A stretch of 64,000 nucleotides of DNA from NCBI RefSeq assembly GCF_921293095.1, contig NC_060247.1:110875111-110939110 (forward strand), given 5' to 3'. The position numbers and the translations under genes were made by a program. Shown here piece by piece: positions 22,101 through 30,071 of this stretch. A model generated the notes under the pieces. The model searched no databases, was not told where the DNA came from, and was given only the letters and a program-made list of their open reading frames with translations. Source of the DNA: Ischnura elegans. Its lineage: Eukaryota; Arthropoda; Insecta; Odonata; Coenagrionidae. Within the stretch, counting starts at the first letter, position 1, and every line of letters starts with the position of its first letter.

Positions 22101-24859
22101 TACAAAAGCTCGGCAGCCAAATACTCTTAAGTGTGTCAAGTTGGGACGCTCACCTGTCCATTTTTCTTCTGGAGTCATTCCTGTAACGGATCTATGAGGT
22201 GATTTATTCTTGAGATACGTAGCAGTTCTCACAGCTTCTTCCCAAAATGACTTAGGTAGTCTGGCACTATGCAACATGGAACGAGCCTTCTCCACAATGC
22301 TTCTGTTTCCCCTTTCAGCAACACCATTTTGCTGAGGAGTACGGGGTATGGAAGTCTGGTGAATAATTCCTTCTGACTTAAGATAATCTGAGAATTCCCT
22401 ATTAACATACTCAGAACCATTATCTGATCGTAAAATTTTAATTTTCTGGCCAGTTTGCTTTTCCATGAGGTTTTTAAACTCTTGAAACTTTACTCTAACT
22501 TGATCTTTTGTTTTAATGAAATAGGTAAATATCATTCTAGAGTAATCGTCTATAAATACAAGTAAATACTTATTTCCTTCTAATGATTTTACACTGAATG
22601 GTCCACAGAGGTCAGAATGAATCAACTCTAGGCATTTAGTCGCCCTTTTACTTTTGATTTTAAGAAAAGGTTCTCGACTCTGTTTCCCTTCTAGACATGC
22701 AGTACATACAGTTCTATTTTCCTCAGGGGCGTAATCAACTCCATCAGCTAATCCATTTCTCAGTAGATTCATACCATAGCGGCAGAGATGTCCCAACCTC
22801 CAATGCCAAAGAGTTTGCTGAGAAGGGTTAGTTGTAGCAGCCAGGGACTTTTCTGATACCTGTGACTCTATCTTATATAACCCGTTACTGGGAAGAGCAG
22901 TCATTAAAACATTCCCTGAAATACTACAATCATTATCATGAAAAAATTTAGCACCTTCTTTCGTAAATACTACAACAAAACCTTTTGAAACACATTTTGA
23001 CACAGATATAAGATTTGTAGCAAGATTAGGCACATGAACAACTTCAGAAATACTACTAATACTGTTGTTGTTATTACTTTTGTGAATCATGACATCACCT
23101 ATACTGTCACTCTGCAACTTACGTTTATCAGCACACACAATCTCCAAACCAGAGTTACTTTTAACATTGAACAGAATATCTTTATGAGGAGTCATATGGG
23201 CAGTTGCCCCGGAATCCACAAACCAATCATTTTTATTGCTTTGAGCACAACCACCAACACCTAAATCCGAGAATAAAGTGTATTGTTTCTTGTGTAGCTG
23301 CTTGTGGGTTGAACTCGATGTCTGTGCCGTTTTCTTGGTCTTGTTTGGACAGTCTGGTTTTTTATGGCCGGGTTGGTTGCATCCATAGCAGACGATACCA
23401 TCTTGAGAGTTGTTGCGTTTCGGGAACTTCTTTTTCTTCGGAATAGTTCGAGACGCATTGGATGCAAATGCAGTCTCAGTTGCACCATCATTTTTGGACA
23501 TTTCATTTAAGAGTTTAGTTTTCACCATGTTCACCGTTACTTCAACTCCTGAATTCTCGAGTGCCATTACTAGGGGGTCGTAATGTGAAGGAAGACCTCC
23601 AAGCAAAATAGCAACTAAATCCTCATCAGGAATCTCCTTCCCAATATCAGCAAGCTTCTGAGCGGTATCCATTACGGCAGTTAGGTACTCTTCAATGGAC
23701 GTATAATCTCCGAGGGATAACCGGTACAAAGTCTTTTGAAGGTTAAGTCTCCGGGCAAAACCCTTATCTTCATATGCATCGGCAAGAACTTTCCATGCTT
23801 CAGCAGCTGTTTTGCATCTTCTTACATGTATGATAGCGGAATCGTCCACGCACAAACAAATCTTAGCTAGGGCACGCTCATCCTTCCTGGACTTTGAAGC
23901 AGCATCAGTATGATCATCATTTGGGTATCCATCAACAGCATGCCACAAGTTTTGATCTATTAAATACGCCTTCAGCTTAAATTTCCAAGTTGGATATCCT
24001 TCACGCCCACACAACGGCTTAATGTGAGACGATATACCGGATGCGTCAGACGACATTATGAAGACTTCACTTACTTCTTATAATTTACCAGTGCTGGGCC
24101 CATAACCTCTGTTGGTATTTTATTGGAAAGCACTGGTAGTTGTAAATGAATTAAATGCAATAACTCTTCATATTTTAAAAGTTTTAGTAGTACCGTATTT
24201 TAACTTCACACACATAAGGATTGTTAACAAATACAGATCAATAAACAATCTTGGTAACCAACCAACAGAGACAAAACACAACTGAAAATTACAAATGTCA
24301 ACATGATTACTCAAAATTCACTGGTTAGTATAATTGAAAGAGATGGATCATACATTCATTATCATTTTCTATGCAATTTTTACTTTGGTTTCTGTAGCAT
24401 GATTTCTCAGCAACTTTTGCACCCATTCCCATTAATAACAACTTCTTAATTGGTGGGAAAAGTAGGATAAAGAAAGTTTGAGAGGGAATTAATAGGTAAT
24501 CCAATAATTCAATGAATGGTTTGTCTAATGATCAATTATCAACACACTACTTTCATGATATTGAAGATATCTCTAGTAATTTAGGTATAAGTCTAATAAG
24601 AGATACATATATATTAAGTGAATCGTAAGTATATATACATCTTATTTTAATTTAACAGTAGATGGTATAAAATCAGTTCATATTTATTCCATTAAACATA
24701 TGTCAAGTATTAACTTATTTTTTTTATTTTAGATCATTGAAGGATTACATGGCATGTGCAGGTGAGAAAGTAATAGAATGCTCAACAGATATGAGAGATG
24801 CTGTTTCTGTAGTCACAGAAAAGCTGAGGGACAGTGAAAATTGTAAAAATTTTATTTGA
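7056..24859 (+). CDS. Five-exon cysteine-rich secreted protein gene, copy A
   Basis: Spans exons 1-5 and introns 1-4. Joining them gives one frame: exon 1 ends in phase 0, exon 2 in phase 2, exon 3 in phase 1, exon 4 in phase 2, and each next exon supplies exactly the missing bases. The product is about 217 residues plus an unseen N-terminus. Exon 1 encodes a hydrophobic stretch ending near a small-residue/TPPP segment, consistent with a signal peptide. The remainder is hydrophilic with closely spaced cysteines (18 in total), including an adjacent pair in exon 4. I do not recognise the family with certainty; spacing in the C-terminal half weakly recalls the insect 27 kDa hemolymph glycoprotein type (DUF1397). 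Intron 2 holds Gypsy, a SINE and MITEs; intron 4 holds a copia. The start codon is unresolved. Confidence 0.8.
7614..7875. repeat. SINE-like repeat, copy A
   Basis: The segment contains a degraded B-box-like stretch (GGGTTAAAATC) followed by the 'actgcccgatccct' and 'aaggacaacactccatccg' body. The same repeat in block B (59640-59895) keeps a better B box followed by CCCGGCGGTGGCAAAG. I infer a tRNA-derived SINE or LINE tail. It lies in intron 1. Confidence 0.45.
8195..8305. mobile_element. Short MITE CAGTGGCAGATCC, copy in S1
   Basis: 111 bases bounded by CAGTGGCAGATCC and its inverted GGATCTGCCACTG, with a C-run next to each terminus. Equivalent copies lie at 10524-10634 and 60231-60333. 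No clear target duplication. Confidence 0.75.
8343..8480. mobile_element. CAGTGGCGCAGCGAGG MITE fragment
   Basis: The left terminus CAGTGGCGCAGCGAGG is followed by a G-run, then a C-run and an AT-rich body ('aatagtgtaaggatt'). Same family as 10674-10800, 60371-60490, 18905-19162 (minus) and 63095-63365. The right terminus is not present in this copy. Confidence 0.6.
8561..10386. mobile_element. TIR DNA transposon with TA target duplication (non-autonomous)
   Basis: The ends are CCGTACAAGCGCGTGTAAG and, inverted, CCGTATAAGCTTGTGTAAG; both continue into GAGGCGCA. TA flanks each side (8559-8560, 10387-10388). The GTGTAAGAGGCGCA-like word recurs inside both ends. A TA duplication suggests the Tc1/mariner/pogo group. 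It has no transposase and carries a nested MITE at 9647-9943. It sits inside the second S unit and is absent from block B. Confidence 0.8.
9647..9943. mobile_element. PIF/Harbinger-type MITE nested in the TA element
   Basis: Termini of more than 35 bases begin GGCCCCTTGCACACACACCG and end in its inverted counterpart; both flanks are TTA (9644-9646, 9944-9946). A three-base TTA duplication is typical of PIF/Harbinger. The interior is rich in CCGGC and CGGCCG palindromes, with a strong hairpin GGACGGCCGATATTTTACCG at the right end. No coding sequence. Confidence 0.7.
10389..10890 (+). repeat. Tandem duplication unit S2
   Basis: Continuation of the second S unit after the TIR element inserted at 8561-10386. 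It matches 8066-8543 closely and continues without a break into sequence that follows the single unit in block B. Confidence 0.85.
10524..10634. mobile_element. Short MITE CAGTGGCAGATCC, copy in S2
   Basis: Second copy created by the S tandem duplication; one base of the left terminus is changed (CCGTGGCAG). Confidence 0.7.
10674..11343. other. MITE remnant and intron sequence of copy A
   Basis: Begins with another CAGTGGCGCAGCGAGG terminus; matching right-hand sequence of this family appears near 11205-11340. The piece between holds a paired TGACGAG/CTCGTCA motif near 11127-11190. No gene seen. Confidence 0.4.
11344..12009 (-). mobile_element. MITE with AATAGGGTRGTTTCC termini, copy 2
   Basis: 666 bases, inverted relative to copy 1 at 3395-4061, bounded by AATAGGGTAGTTTCC and its inverse. 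It lies about 180 bases upstream of exon 2. In block B only its right part survives, next to a palindrome and a deletion. Confidence 0.85.
12188..12303 (+). CDS. Exon 2 (copy A)
   Basis: Acceptor ATTTCAG and donor AG/GTGAGG. It codes 38 residues plus two bases and contributes five cysteines. The block B equivalent at 61249-61364 has the same length and splice sites. Confidence 0.85.
12515..12638 (-). repeat. 3' LTR of the Gypsy element
   Basis: The 124-base segment reads TGTAGTATATTG...GTACACAACA on the minus strand, with canonical TG/CA ends, and contains AATAAA. The purine tract GGGGAGGGA abuts its start. The matching 5' LTR is not in the window. Confidence 0.7.
12749..13270 (-). pseudogene. 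Gypsy integrase C-terminal region
   Basis: The 173-residue frame starts after a break and contains the FKVGDEVWV and W..HINQMR type motifs of the small beta-barrel following the Gypsy integrase core, then a low-complexity tail ending in a basic RxPKKRLNL-like C-terminus. It should be continuous with the integrase core upstream (13380-13994) but the link is frameshifted. Confidence 0.75.
13380..13994 (-). pseudogene. Gypsy integrase core
   Basis: The frame contains the zinc-binding H-H-C-C arrangement (HAGHQGI, then CELC), followed by the catalytic triad: D in HIDLAGP, D in SDNGSPF and E in NGAAEN. It is interrupted before the C-terminal domain. The spacing matches Ty3/Gypsy integrases of the K02A2.6-like type seen in invertebrates. 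Confidence 0.85.
14285..15478 (-). pseudogene. Gypsy reverse transcriptase and RNase H
   Basis: Two frames (15125-15478 and 14765-15097) carry the reverse transcriptase palm and fingers; the catalytic box appears as FQDDIIII in place of the common YxDD form. A third (14285-14728) carries the tether and RNase H with LECDASPFG and the TDHKALLY motif. Stops and a frameshift separate the pieces, so no polyprotein can be made from this copy. Confidence 0.85.
15532..16019 (-). pseudogene. Gypsy aspartic protease
   Basis: The N-terminal piece (15807-16019) contains the active-site EIDTGSAIS; the following piece (15532-15798) contains the ILGRDWL motif of retropepsin C-termini. They are separated by a stop and frame change. 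The order protease, reverse transcriptase, RNase H, integrase fits Ty3/Gypsy. Confidence 0.8.
16256..16445 (-). repeat. tRNA-derived SINE
   Basis: On the minus strand the head resembles a tRNA, with A-box-like TGGTGGTGGTGG and B box GGTTCGAGTCC, followed by a 130-base body and an (AAAT)n tail at the low-coordinate end (16256-16270). This is the usual layout of a tRNA-related SINE. Confidence 0.75.
16459..17171. mobile_element. pogo/Tigger-like TIR element, non-autonomous
   Basis: The termini are CAGTAAAACCTCTATG and, inverted, CAGTAAAACCTCTTTAC; TA flanks both sides (16457-16458, 17172-17173). The terminal word CCTCTATAGTGAACC recurs internally near 16495, 16560 and 17100. No transposase is present. 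TA duplication with CAGT ends points to the pogo group. Confidence 0.78.
17235..17497. mobile_element. MITE with 11-base target duplication
   Basis: The ends AGGGCAGATCAAGG and CTAAATCTGCCTAT are approximate inverted repeats. GGTGCTCACCA is present exactly on both sides (17224-17234, 17498-17508). A long G-run precedes the right terminus. The duplication length is closest to Mutator-like elements; the class is inferred. Confidence 0.75.
17514..17754. mobile_element. hAT-like MITE CAGTGGCGGA
   Basis: Bounded by CAGTGGCGGAAAC and the inverted TGTATCCACCACTG. Flanks CCATGCAA and CATTGCAA (17506-17513, 17755-17762) look like an 8-base duplication with small changes. It abuts the preceding MITE. 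Same terminal type as 25726-25977. Confidence 0.7.
17867..18018 (+). CDS. Exon 3
   Basis: Acceptor TCTCTGGCAG, donor A/GTGAGT. Its first base completes an arginine codon begun by exon 2. It encodes about 50 residues with three cysteines, a Ser/Thr-rich middle and a possible N-glycosylation site (NLSD). Confidence 0.85.
18148..18304 (+). CDS. Exon 4
   Basis: Acceptor TTTATCAG, donor CA/GTAAGT. Intron 3 is only 129 bases. It encodes about 52 residues with five cysteines, two of them adjacent, and ends two bases into a glutamine codon that exon 5 completes. Confidence 0.85.
18305..19891. other. Intron 4, left part
   Basis: No coding sequence. It contains a MITE of the CAGTGGCGCAGCGAGG family in minus orientation (about 18905-19162; right end TCAGTGACACAGTGAAGG on the minus strand, with a G-run) and other C-rich repeat fragments near 18430-18680. 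Confidence 0.5.
19892..20085 (-). repeat. 3' LTR of the intron-4 copia
   Basis: 194 bases with TG/CA ends; matches 24110-24303 without differences by eye. Confidence 0.95.
20165..21976 (-). pseudogene. Copia reverse transcriptase and RNase H
   Basis: 603 residues in a frame one base off from the upstream gag-integrase. It contains the copia reverse transcriptase core (KARLVAKGF, then YVDDFFIF) and RNase H with CEAEYIALSEA. The frame change maps to a run of six T (minus strand; 21954-21959). The ATG at 21974-21976 is probably fortuitous: this would be the C-terminal half of a single polyprotein. The domain itself shows no internal stop. Confidence 0.9.
21984..24056 (-). pseudogene. Copia gag, protease and integrase
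   Basis: 690 residues. An N-terminal copia-type gag domain is followed by a CCHC zinc knuckle near residue 229 (CYGCNQPGHKKPDC), the protease site VDSGATAHM near 278, the integrase zinc finger H-H-C-C, and the catalytic core with D in HSDLCGP, D in RSDNGSEY and E in NGVAERGN. It ends at a TAG (21984-21986) just past the integrase GKR-like C-terminal region, where relatives continue into reverse transcriptase. The conserved frame can be followed a few codons beyond the stop, so I read this as a nonsense mutation and not a natural terminus. Confidence 0.9.
24110..24303 (-). repeat. 5' LTR of the intron-4 copia
   Basis: 194 bases with TG/CA ends; on the minus strand it is followed by GA and then the initiator-tRNA-type primer-binding site at about 24094-24107. 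Confidence 0.95.
24733..24859 (+). CDS. Exon 5 and stop codon
   Basis: Acceptor TTTATTTTAG; the first base completes a glutamine codon. It encodes 41 residues with three cysteines and ends in TGA at 24857-24859. Confidence 0.85.
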
Positions 24860-24865
24860 AGAACA

Positions 24866-24871
24866 TTAAAA
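24866..24871 (+). promoter_or_regulatory. Probable poly(A) signal
   Basis: ATTAAA begins about seven bases after the stop codon; a second possibility is not obvious within 100 bases. Confidence 0.5.
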
Positions 24872-24924
24872 CAAGGAAGTCATTTATGTACATTATTACA
24901 ATTCTATGTGCTAAAAGAGAATTA

Positions 24925-25021
24925 TTACTTATGTTAGAGAATTATTAATTATCACATTATTACTATCATTATTAATAGAGAATTATTAATTATCACATTA
25001 TTATTATTATCATTATTATCT
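24925..25021. repeat. Tandem AT-rich repeat and (ATT)n tract
   Basis: Two units of about 42 bases with the core agagaattattaattatca are followed by an ATT-rich microsatellite. Confidence 0.7.
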
Positions 25022-25042
25022 AAAATTTGTAATGGACCAACT

Positions 25043-25326
25043 CATGGGCAGACCCATCGAGGGGCAGGGTGGGGCAGATTTTGCAGCTACCCCTCCCTAG
25101 AAGCCAAGATTGCAAAAGTTTTTAAGCAAAATCAGTACTGAATTGAAACAAAAGTATTCAACAAATTTTCTTTAACCCCACGAAAAATGACAAATATGTA
25201 TTAGTATAAGATTTGTAACTAAAATAAAACTATTTTTTCAAGAAAATATTCCCATAAATCCCATAGCTTGCCCCCCTCCCAAGACCATGGTTTCCCCCCC
25301 TCTAGTTATGATCCTCGGTACGCCCT
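25043..25326. mobile_element. CATGGGCGTACCC-type MITE with 10-base duplication
   Basis: The ends are CATGGGCAGACCC and GGTACGCCCT. TGGACCAACT is present on both sides (25033-25042, 25327-25336). Same family as 4584-5118 and 45839-46220. A 10-base duplication suggests a Mutator-like origin. Confidence 0.75.
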
Positions 25327-25725
25327 TGGACCAACTTTGTATGCTATTCAATAATAAATTCTTCTCATATTAAAAACATGCAGAAGAGCAATGGCGAAAT
25401 AATTTTATTCACTGATTTTGTGCACATATTTTTCTATCCCCTCTTTTTGATTTTATTGCTGTTTGCTGGAATTGTATCCCAGACAGCACACTGGTAACGG
25501 TATACATATACCGTAAGTATACCAGGTGTATACTGTTTCCTTGAGAAACTGTATACATGTTTTAGATTCTAAGTATACATAAACAGTATCCTGAAGCGTA
25601 TACGTATACAGTATACGAAAGGTATCTGTATACCTTTCATATACTGTATACGTATGTGCTACATATGGAAACAGTATCTGAGAGGTATATGTATACCTTT
25701 CATATACTGTTTCCATATGTAATCT

Positions 25726-25977
25726 CAGTGGCGGATGCATATGGGAGGCACGCCCCCAACCCTTTCCTGGCCGCCCGCATAACCAAACATTGCAGGACTA
25801 CAATTTTAACTTTTTTATGTCATAAGATGGCTTTGTATTTCATGTGCGTATAATCAGTTCAAATAACACTTTCTTAAACTTTGCATCTGACTTGATTATT
25901 TTTTTAGGATAAAAGTAAAGGTTGGTCAAGATATCTTTTGCGCCCCCCTCTAGAGTTTTTTTCTGTATCCGCTACTG
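25726..25977. mobile_element. hAT-like MITE CAGTGGCGGATGC
   Basis: Bounded by CAGTGGCGGATGC and the inverted GTATCCGCTACTG; flanks TGTAATCT and TGTAGCCA may be a decayed 8-base duplication. The interior resembles 17514-17754 ('actttcttaaactttgcat.tgacttgatta'). Confidence 0.65.
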
Positions 25978-26984
25978 TGTAGCCATTAGTAAATAATATG
26001 TGCCCTTTAAAGGTTACTCTGTCCGTATACTATTTCCATATGTAGCCTTCAGTATACACAGCGTCCTTTCCAATGGGCTAAAACCTTTCCGTTACTTGCG
26101 TGCTCCTATGACCCCAAGAGCTACACTGACAGGAATAAATCTAAATTACCTCAGGAAGGGCCACTCACGCCAAATATGTGGAAGGGTAGGAGCCAGACGA
26201 ATGGTAGTCCACGTGATGGTGTCACGTGAAAAACACTGTTGGAATTTAGTTGGAAAACCTTACCAGCTAACTCTTCCCTGAAAACATGGAGTGGGACCTG
26301 TTCGCAAAGGGCAGGTGCCATTCACGGCAGCGAGGTTGGCAAAGCAAATAATTACGTTTGTACATGTATCTTCATTCTTTGTAAAGGTATCGGCTCGAGC
26401 CGCTACTCTCTTCTCATTCTCCTTCTGGTTTCATTGGATAAAGACGTCGTCTCATTTAATATCTTTAAACTGATTCATCAGTGAATTTATTTTCCCCGGT
26501 TGGCTTCAGGCAGCAGGCTAGCCCTGGCAAAAATGAAGGAGGCTGATAACGGTGATGGAGAGTTTTTTATCATTTCTGTTCGGAACACCCAAGAACGCCG
26601 TCCGCCTGGGTTATTAAGAAATGCAGATTAATTTAAAAAATCAATGAACTGCCTTAAGATGTAAAAAATCCTGCCATGAAAAGTCCCTATTTTCATAAAG
26701 AAAAATGCTCTTCGAAATGTGATTTCAATCGTGCTTTTTTATCTACTGAGGCGATGAAACAAAAAAGATATTTTTCAGTGGAATTTATTCCTCAAGTCAT
26801 AACGCGAAACTTAATTTTTTTGAATGCCAAGATTTGGACTCCCGCCCGTGATTTCGACCTATCGATAGTGGATTCCGTCGATAGTCGATTCCACCAGTAG
26901 TCGATTTCCACAGAAACATATGAAAACATAAATGCGTCCATAACCGCTTTCACAATGAAAGACCCCGCGAATAATGTTACGTTC

Positions 26985-27200
26985 ACTGTGTTGTGTTCGT
27001 CGTTTGCGAAATTGATCCTGCCGAAGTTTATCAGCCTCTTAAGTTCTTCATTTACTTGTTTCACCTGCACCTAGGCAATCAATTACCGTTATAACTTAAC
27101 TTTGTAGTGTTGTGTTTGCTGTTTGCGAAACTTGTCCAATGAAAGTTTATCAACCGCTCAAGTGCTACTTTCGCTTCCTTCATCAGAATCTGGGTAAGTA
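26985..27200. repeat. Two divergent copies of a ~115-base unit
   Basis: The core gtgttgtgttYgtcgtttgcgaaa...gaagtttatca occurs at about 26989 and 27108. The second unit ends in a donor-like CTGGGTAAGT. It may be a duplicated leader exon of the surrounding element; no open frame supports it. Confidence 0.45.
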
Positions 27201-28179
27201 GAAGTGTTGCCATTGCCACATTTTTTATTTTAAATGACGCAAATTCTTAATATTTTCAACCTTCTCACACTTTCTGAGACTGAGGGATCCATCTTCTATT
27301 GATTGAAAAACTTTGCATTTGCGTAAACTTTAATTTATTTATGTGCTTGACGCATTTAATCACCGTAGTGTGGGAGGAATGTGAACAAACATTTCTCGAC
27401 TTTACTATTTATTAAGTCATTTAAAGTTATTTACATTTTTTTAATTAGCTGTTGTGCCATTAGTGTTGCTTCCTTTAAAATGTAATCATATTTGTTGGAG
27501 ATCAGAAGGTATTTCACTCTTTAGGTTTAGACAAATTGGTTTTAAATTATTAAGAATTAAATTCTCAAATTAATTTAGTACTTCGATTATTCAAGGTGAA
27601 TAACTTATCGTTTTTTACATATAGAACTGATGGGGAAGTTTTTCGAAATATCCTTTGTTGAATGTTGGTATTTATATAGCTTAAGGGAAAATCCCATGAA
27701 TAGAGATTACTTTTTAACAAAGTGACTTACTTTAACTAGACAAATTAGATGTATCACTAATAGATTCTAATAAAGTTTATGTGATATTATTTACAGGTGT
27801 AGTAAGGAAGAATTTTCCAAATTGCCAATGATGAAGAAATACGAGGAAAAGTGAGCTTGTTCTTCATGGATTCTTGTGACCTTAAGGAAGGATAATCAGG
27901 CAAAAACATTGATATTGATCCTATTGGTCTTTATTTTCGTTTACATTGAATAAAGGCATTTCTAACGGTATTTGTTATTTATCAACACTCATCAAAATAT
28001 TCAGAAAATATTTGTCTTATTATATTTGACATCTAAATTCTTACTACTTCTTAAATTGACTTTTAACTTACTATGCTTAGTGAATTTACTCATACGATAA
28101 GATGTTTTTTTTACATTGGATGAATAGACTGATTAAATATTACTGTGAGAGGATCCGCTAAAACCTCTTGACGATAATT

Positions 28180-28560
28180 AAGCACAAAATGTGGTTTACT
28201 GTCCGGGCTTTGCCCCTTTATTGTGTCTAATGAATTCAATCTCTTATGTATTTCTGAGATTGTGTGGTATATTAGTAAAAATATGTGTAATATTTAGTTA
28301 AATATAATTATTTTGTTTTAACAGCACACATGTGTTTTCCATTTCCTCTGTAGACCCTGTAAGACCTGAATTTCACAGATTTTTTTTCTCTATTCAATTT
28401 ATTGTCAGCAAGAAGTCTCAGACAAACTGGTAAGTGTTCCCACAGAACAATGCAAAACACACTAGCATGTTACACTATGTTTATGAACGCTCTCTGCTGC
28501 TGAGACAGGATGTTCTCAAATGTACGTAAACACTCTGAAATGCTGGAGATGTCACTCACA
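28180..28560 (+). repeat. Sequence homologous to 44610-44960 (inverted)
   Basis: Shared words in the same order include tagaccctgtaagacctgaat, aatgcaaaacaca.tagcatgttaca and gttctcaaatgtacgtaaa. This is a truncated copy of the element whose CCCTGGCGAAAA end lies at 44353, without its GAGCGTTT array. Confidence 0.75.
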
Positions 28561-29667
28561 CTAAATGACAAAATGGATGTACTAGTACTTCCACGCTTGC
28601 ACTAAATACACACTGGCACCAGAACAGAGATTTAGTTTCTGTTTTGCTACTTTAATTTCAGTTTTAATACAGCAGTGCATGTCAACAACTGCATTCAGGA
28701 TTTTGCTCAATCAAGAAAAATATACTCAGGGTGTTCAGTGATTGGGAATCTGGAAATATGCATGATTTTTGGTCACTCAAAATATCCATGAATTTTTGCT
28801 CCTGCTTGGAATTTAAAATCTTTTATTCAAACTCGTTTCACATGAAATTTGTCTGTGCAAGGCCAATTTTCAGGCCTATTTTATATACTTACATGCATGC
28901 TTCAAAATGCATTGATTGCATTTTAAATTGCACTTTATGAGTGCAAACACGGATTAGATAACTTTTTCAATTTTAACAAATTTGTTGATATTCCAAGTGT
29001 TGCATTCATAAAATAAGTGAATAATTTCTTTGAAAAATGTAAGAATTTTAACTAGGATAATACATAATTATAGAATTAATTAAAAGTATTCAGTAAATGT
29101 AGTTTTGTAAAATTCATATACATAGCTTTTATCTCGTAAGATTGACCTGGAATTTAGTAAAATTTCCCTAGAAAACCTGGAATTCTGCAGGAATTTTTCT
29201 GCTTTCATACATATATACGTCTTGTATACTGTATATATATATGTCTTGTATACTGTATACGTATACTGTATATGCGTGGTAGGAGGACATTTGCTGCGTT
29301 ATATACATTTGGTAGATGGTGGGTAGAAGGTTTTTATACGTATACAGTATACGTGTATCTTCTACTGTATACGCATGTTATACACTATGTATACGTATAT
29401 TTAATGTATACAGTAGCATGTGTGCTGTCTGGGATGCCATTTACACAAGGATTTCATAATGAAGAGTTGATTAAAGTCACAGTCCCAACATCTTCTCAAT
29501 CACATTAAGGAAGGGGTGAGAGGAGGGAAAGTTTCCATGCATAAGACTTTCCTACAATCAATGAGATGACTATCCATAGAGATACGTGAAAATCGAGCTT
29601 TCAATAACAGTATTCGAGACTCAAGTCACCACTAGCGGCGCTAGTGTCGGTGACGTAAATTTCCAAT

Positions 29668-30071
29668 ATGGCCGACGAAAGCGGGATAAACTTTGAAGCT
29701 GTAAGTTGTGGTAAGTGGCTAGTCGTGCGTTGGAAGTGCTTTGTAGTGTTGTTGTAGGGAAGAGAAAGGGAAAAATGTCTGCCAGAGTGATTCTAAAGTT
29801 TGAGGAGATGGTTAGGTATTTGGGAGGGAATGTAGGATCGCGATGTGTGATTGAAGGCGAATGTGTTTTTAATGCGGGGCTCGTGATGGTAGTGGGCACT
29901 CGCGGAAGTAGAGAAGAAGGCAAAATAAATATTTTATCGTTTGTATTGCAAACAAGTGCACTTTCTAAAGATCCTGTGCAAGTTTCTGGCTCATTAGAGG
30001 TCACCGAGGAGGGAGATTAGTCTGTGCGAGTAATGAGTTGTTCGTGCAAAGCGGGGAACTCGGAGAAATAA
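29668..30071 (+). pseudogene. Decayed N-terminal part of a SWIM zinc-finger protein
   Basis: An ATG at 29668 opens a 43-base exon ending TGTG/GTAAGT. A 47-base intron ends TTGTTGTAG at 29757. The second exon continues in frame for 86 codons to a TAG at 30018-30020. Past that stop the same frame reads a short stretch with CxCKAG (30039-30056), the first half of a SWIM-type CxC...CxH zinc finger, then TAA. The middle contains VFNAGLV and LQTSAL segments like those I associate with N-termini of SWIM/YqaJ proteins carried by animal transposons. Two stops and loss of the CxH half make it non-functional. Family assignment is inference. Confidence 0.5.

Larger units (their letters stand above)
19892..24303 (-). 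mobile_element. Full-length Ty1/copia retrotransposon in intron 4 (broken)
   Basis: 4412 bases with 194-base LTRs at both ends that I read as identical, flanked by TGATT on both sides (19887-19891, 24304-24308). On the minus strand the 5' LTR is followed, after GA, by a primer-binding site GGTTATGGGCCCAG like that of Drosophila copia (initiator-tRNA half primer). A G-run purine tract (about 20086-20092) abuts the 3' LTR. Despite its young LTRs the polyprotein frame is broken at two nearby points. It is antisense to the host gene. Confidence 0.97.
25478..29433. mobile_element. DNA element with terminal GTATAC arrays
   Basis: Bounded by CCCAGACAGCACAC and its exact inverse GTGTGCTGTCTGGG. The first 240 bases contain 11 GTATAC hexamers and the last 220 contain nine, with others near 26028-26060. 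The centre (26500-28730) is AT-rich with no transposase found. A hAT-like MITE interrupts the left array (25726-25977), and a piece related to 44650-44960 lies at 28180-28560. No convincing target duplication; AT adjoins both ends. Superfamily unassigned. Confidence 0.7.

Noticed and set aside
29715-30020. Continuous 101-residue frame read from the ATG at 29715
   Set aside because: The spliced model with the ATG at 29668 and a 47-base intron explains the splice-like sites and the downstream zinc-finger motif better.
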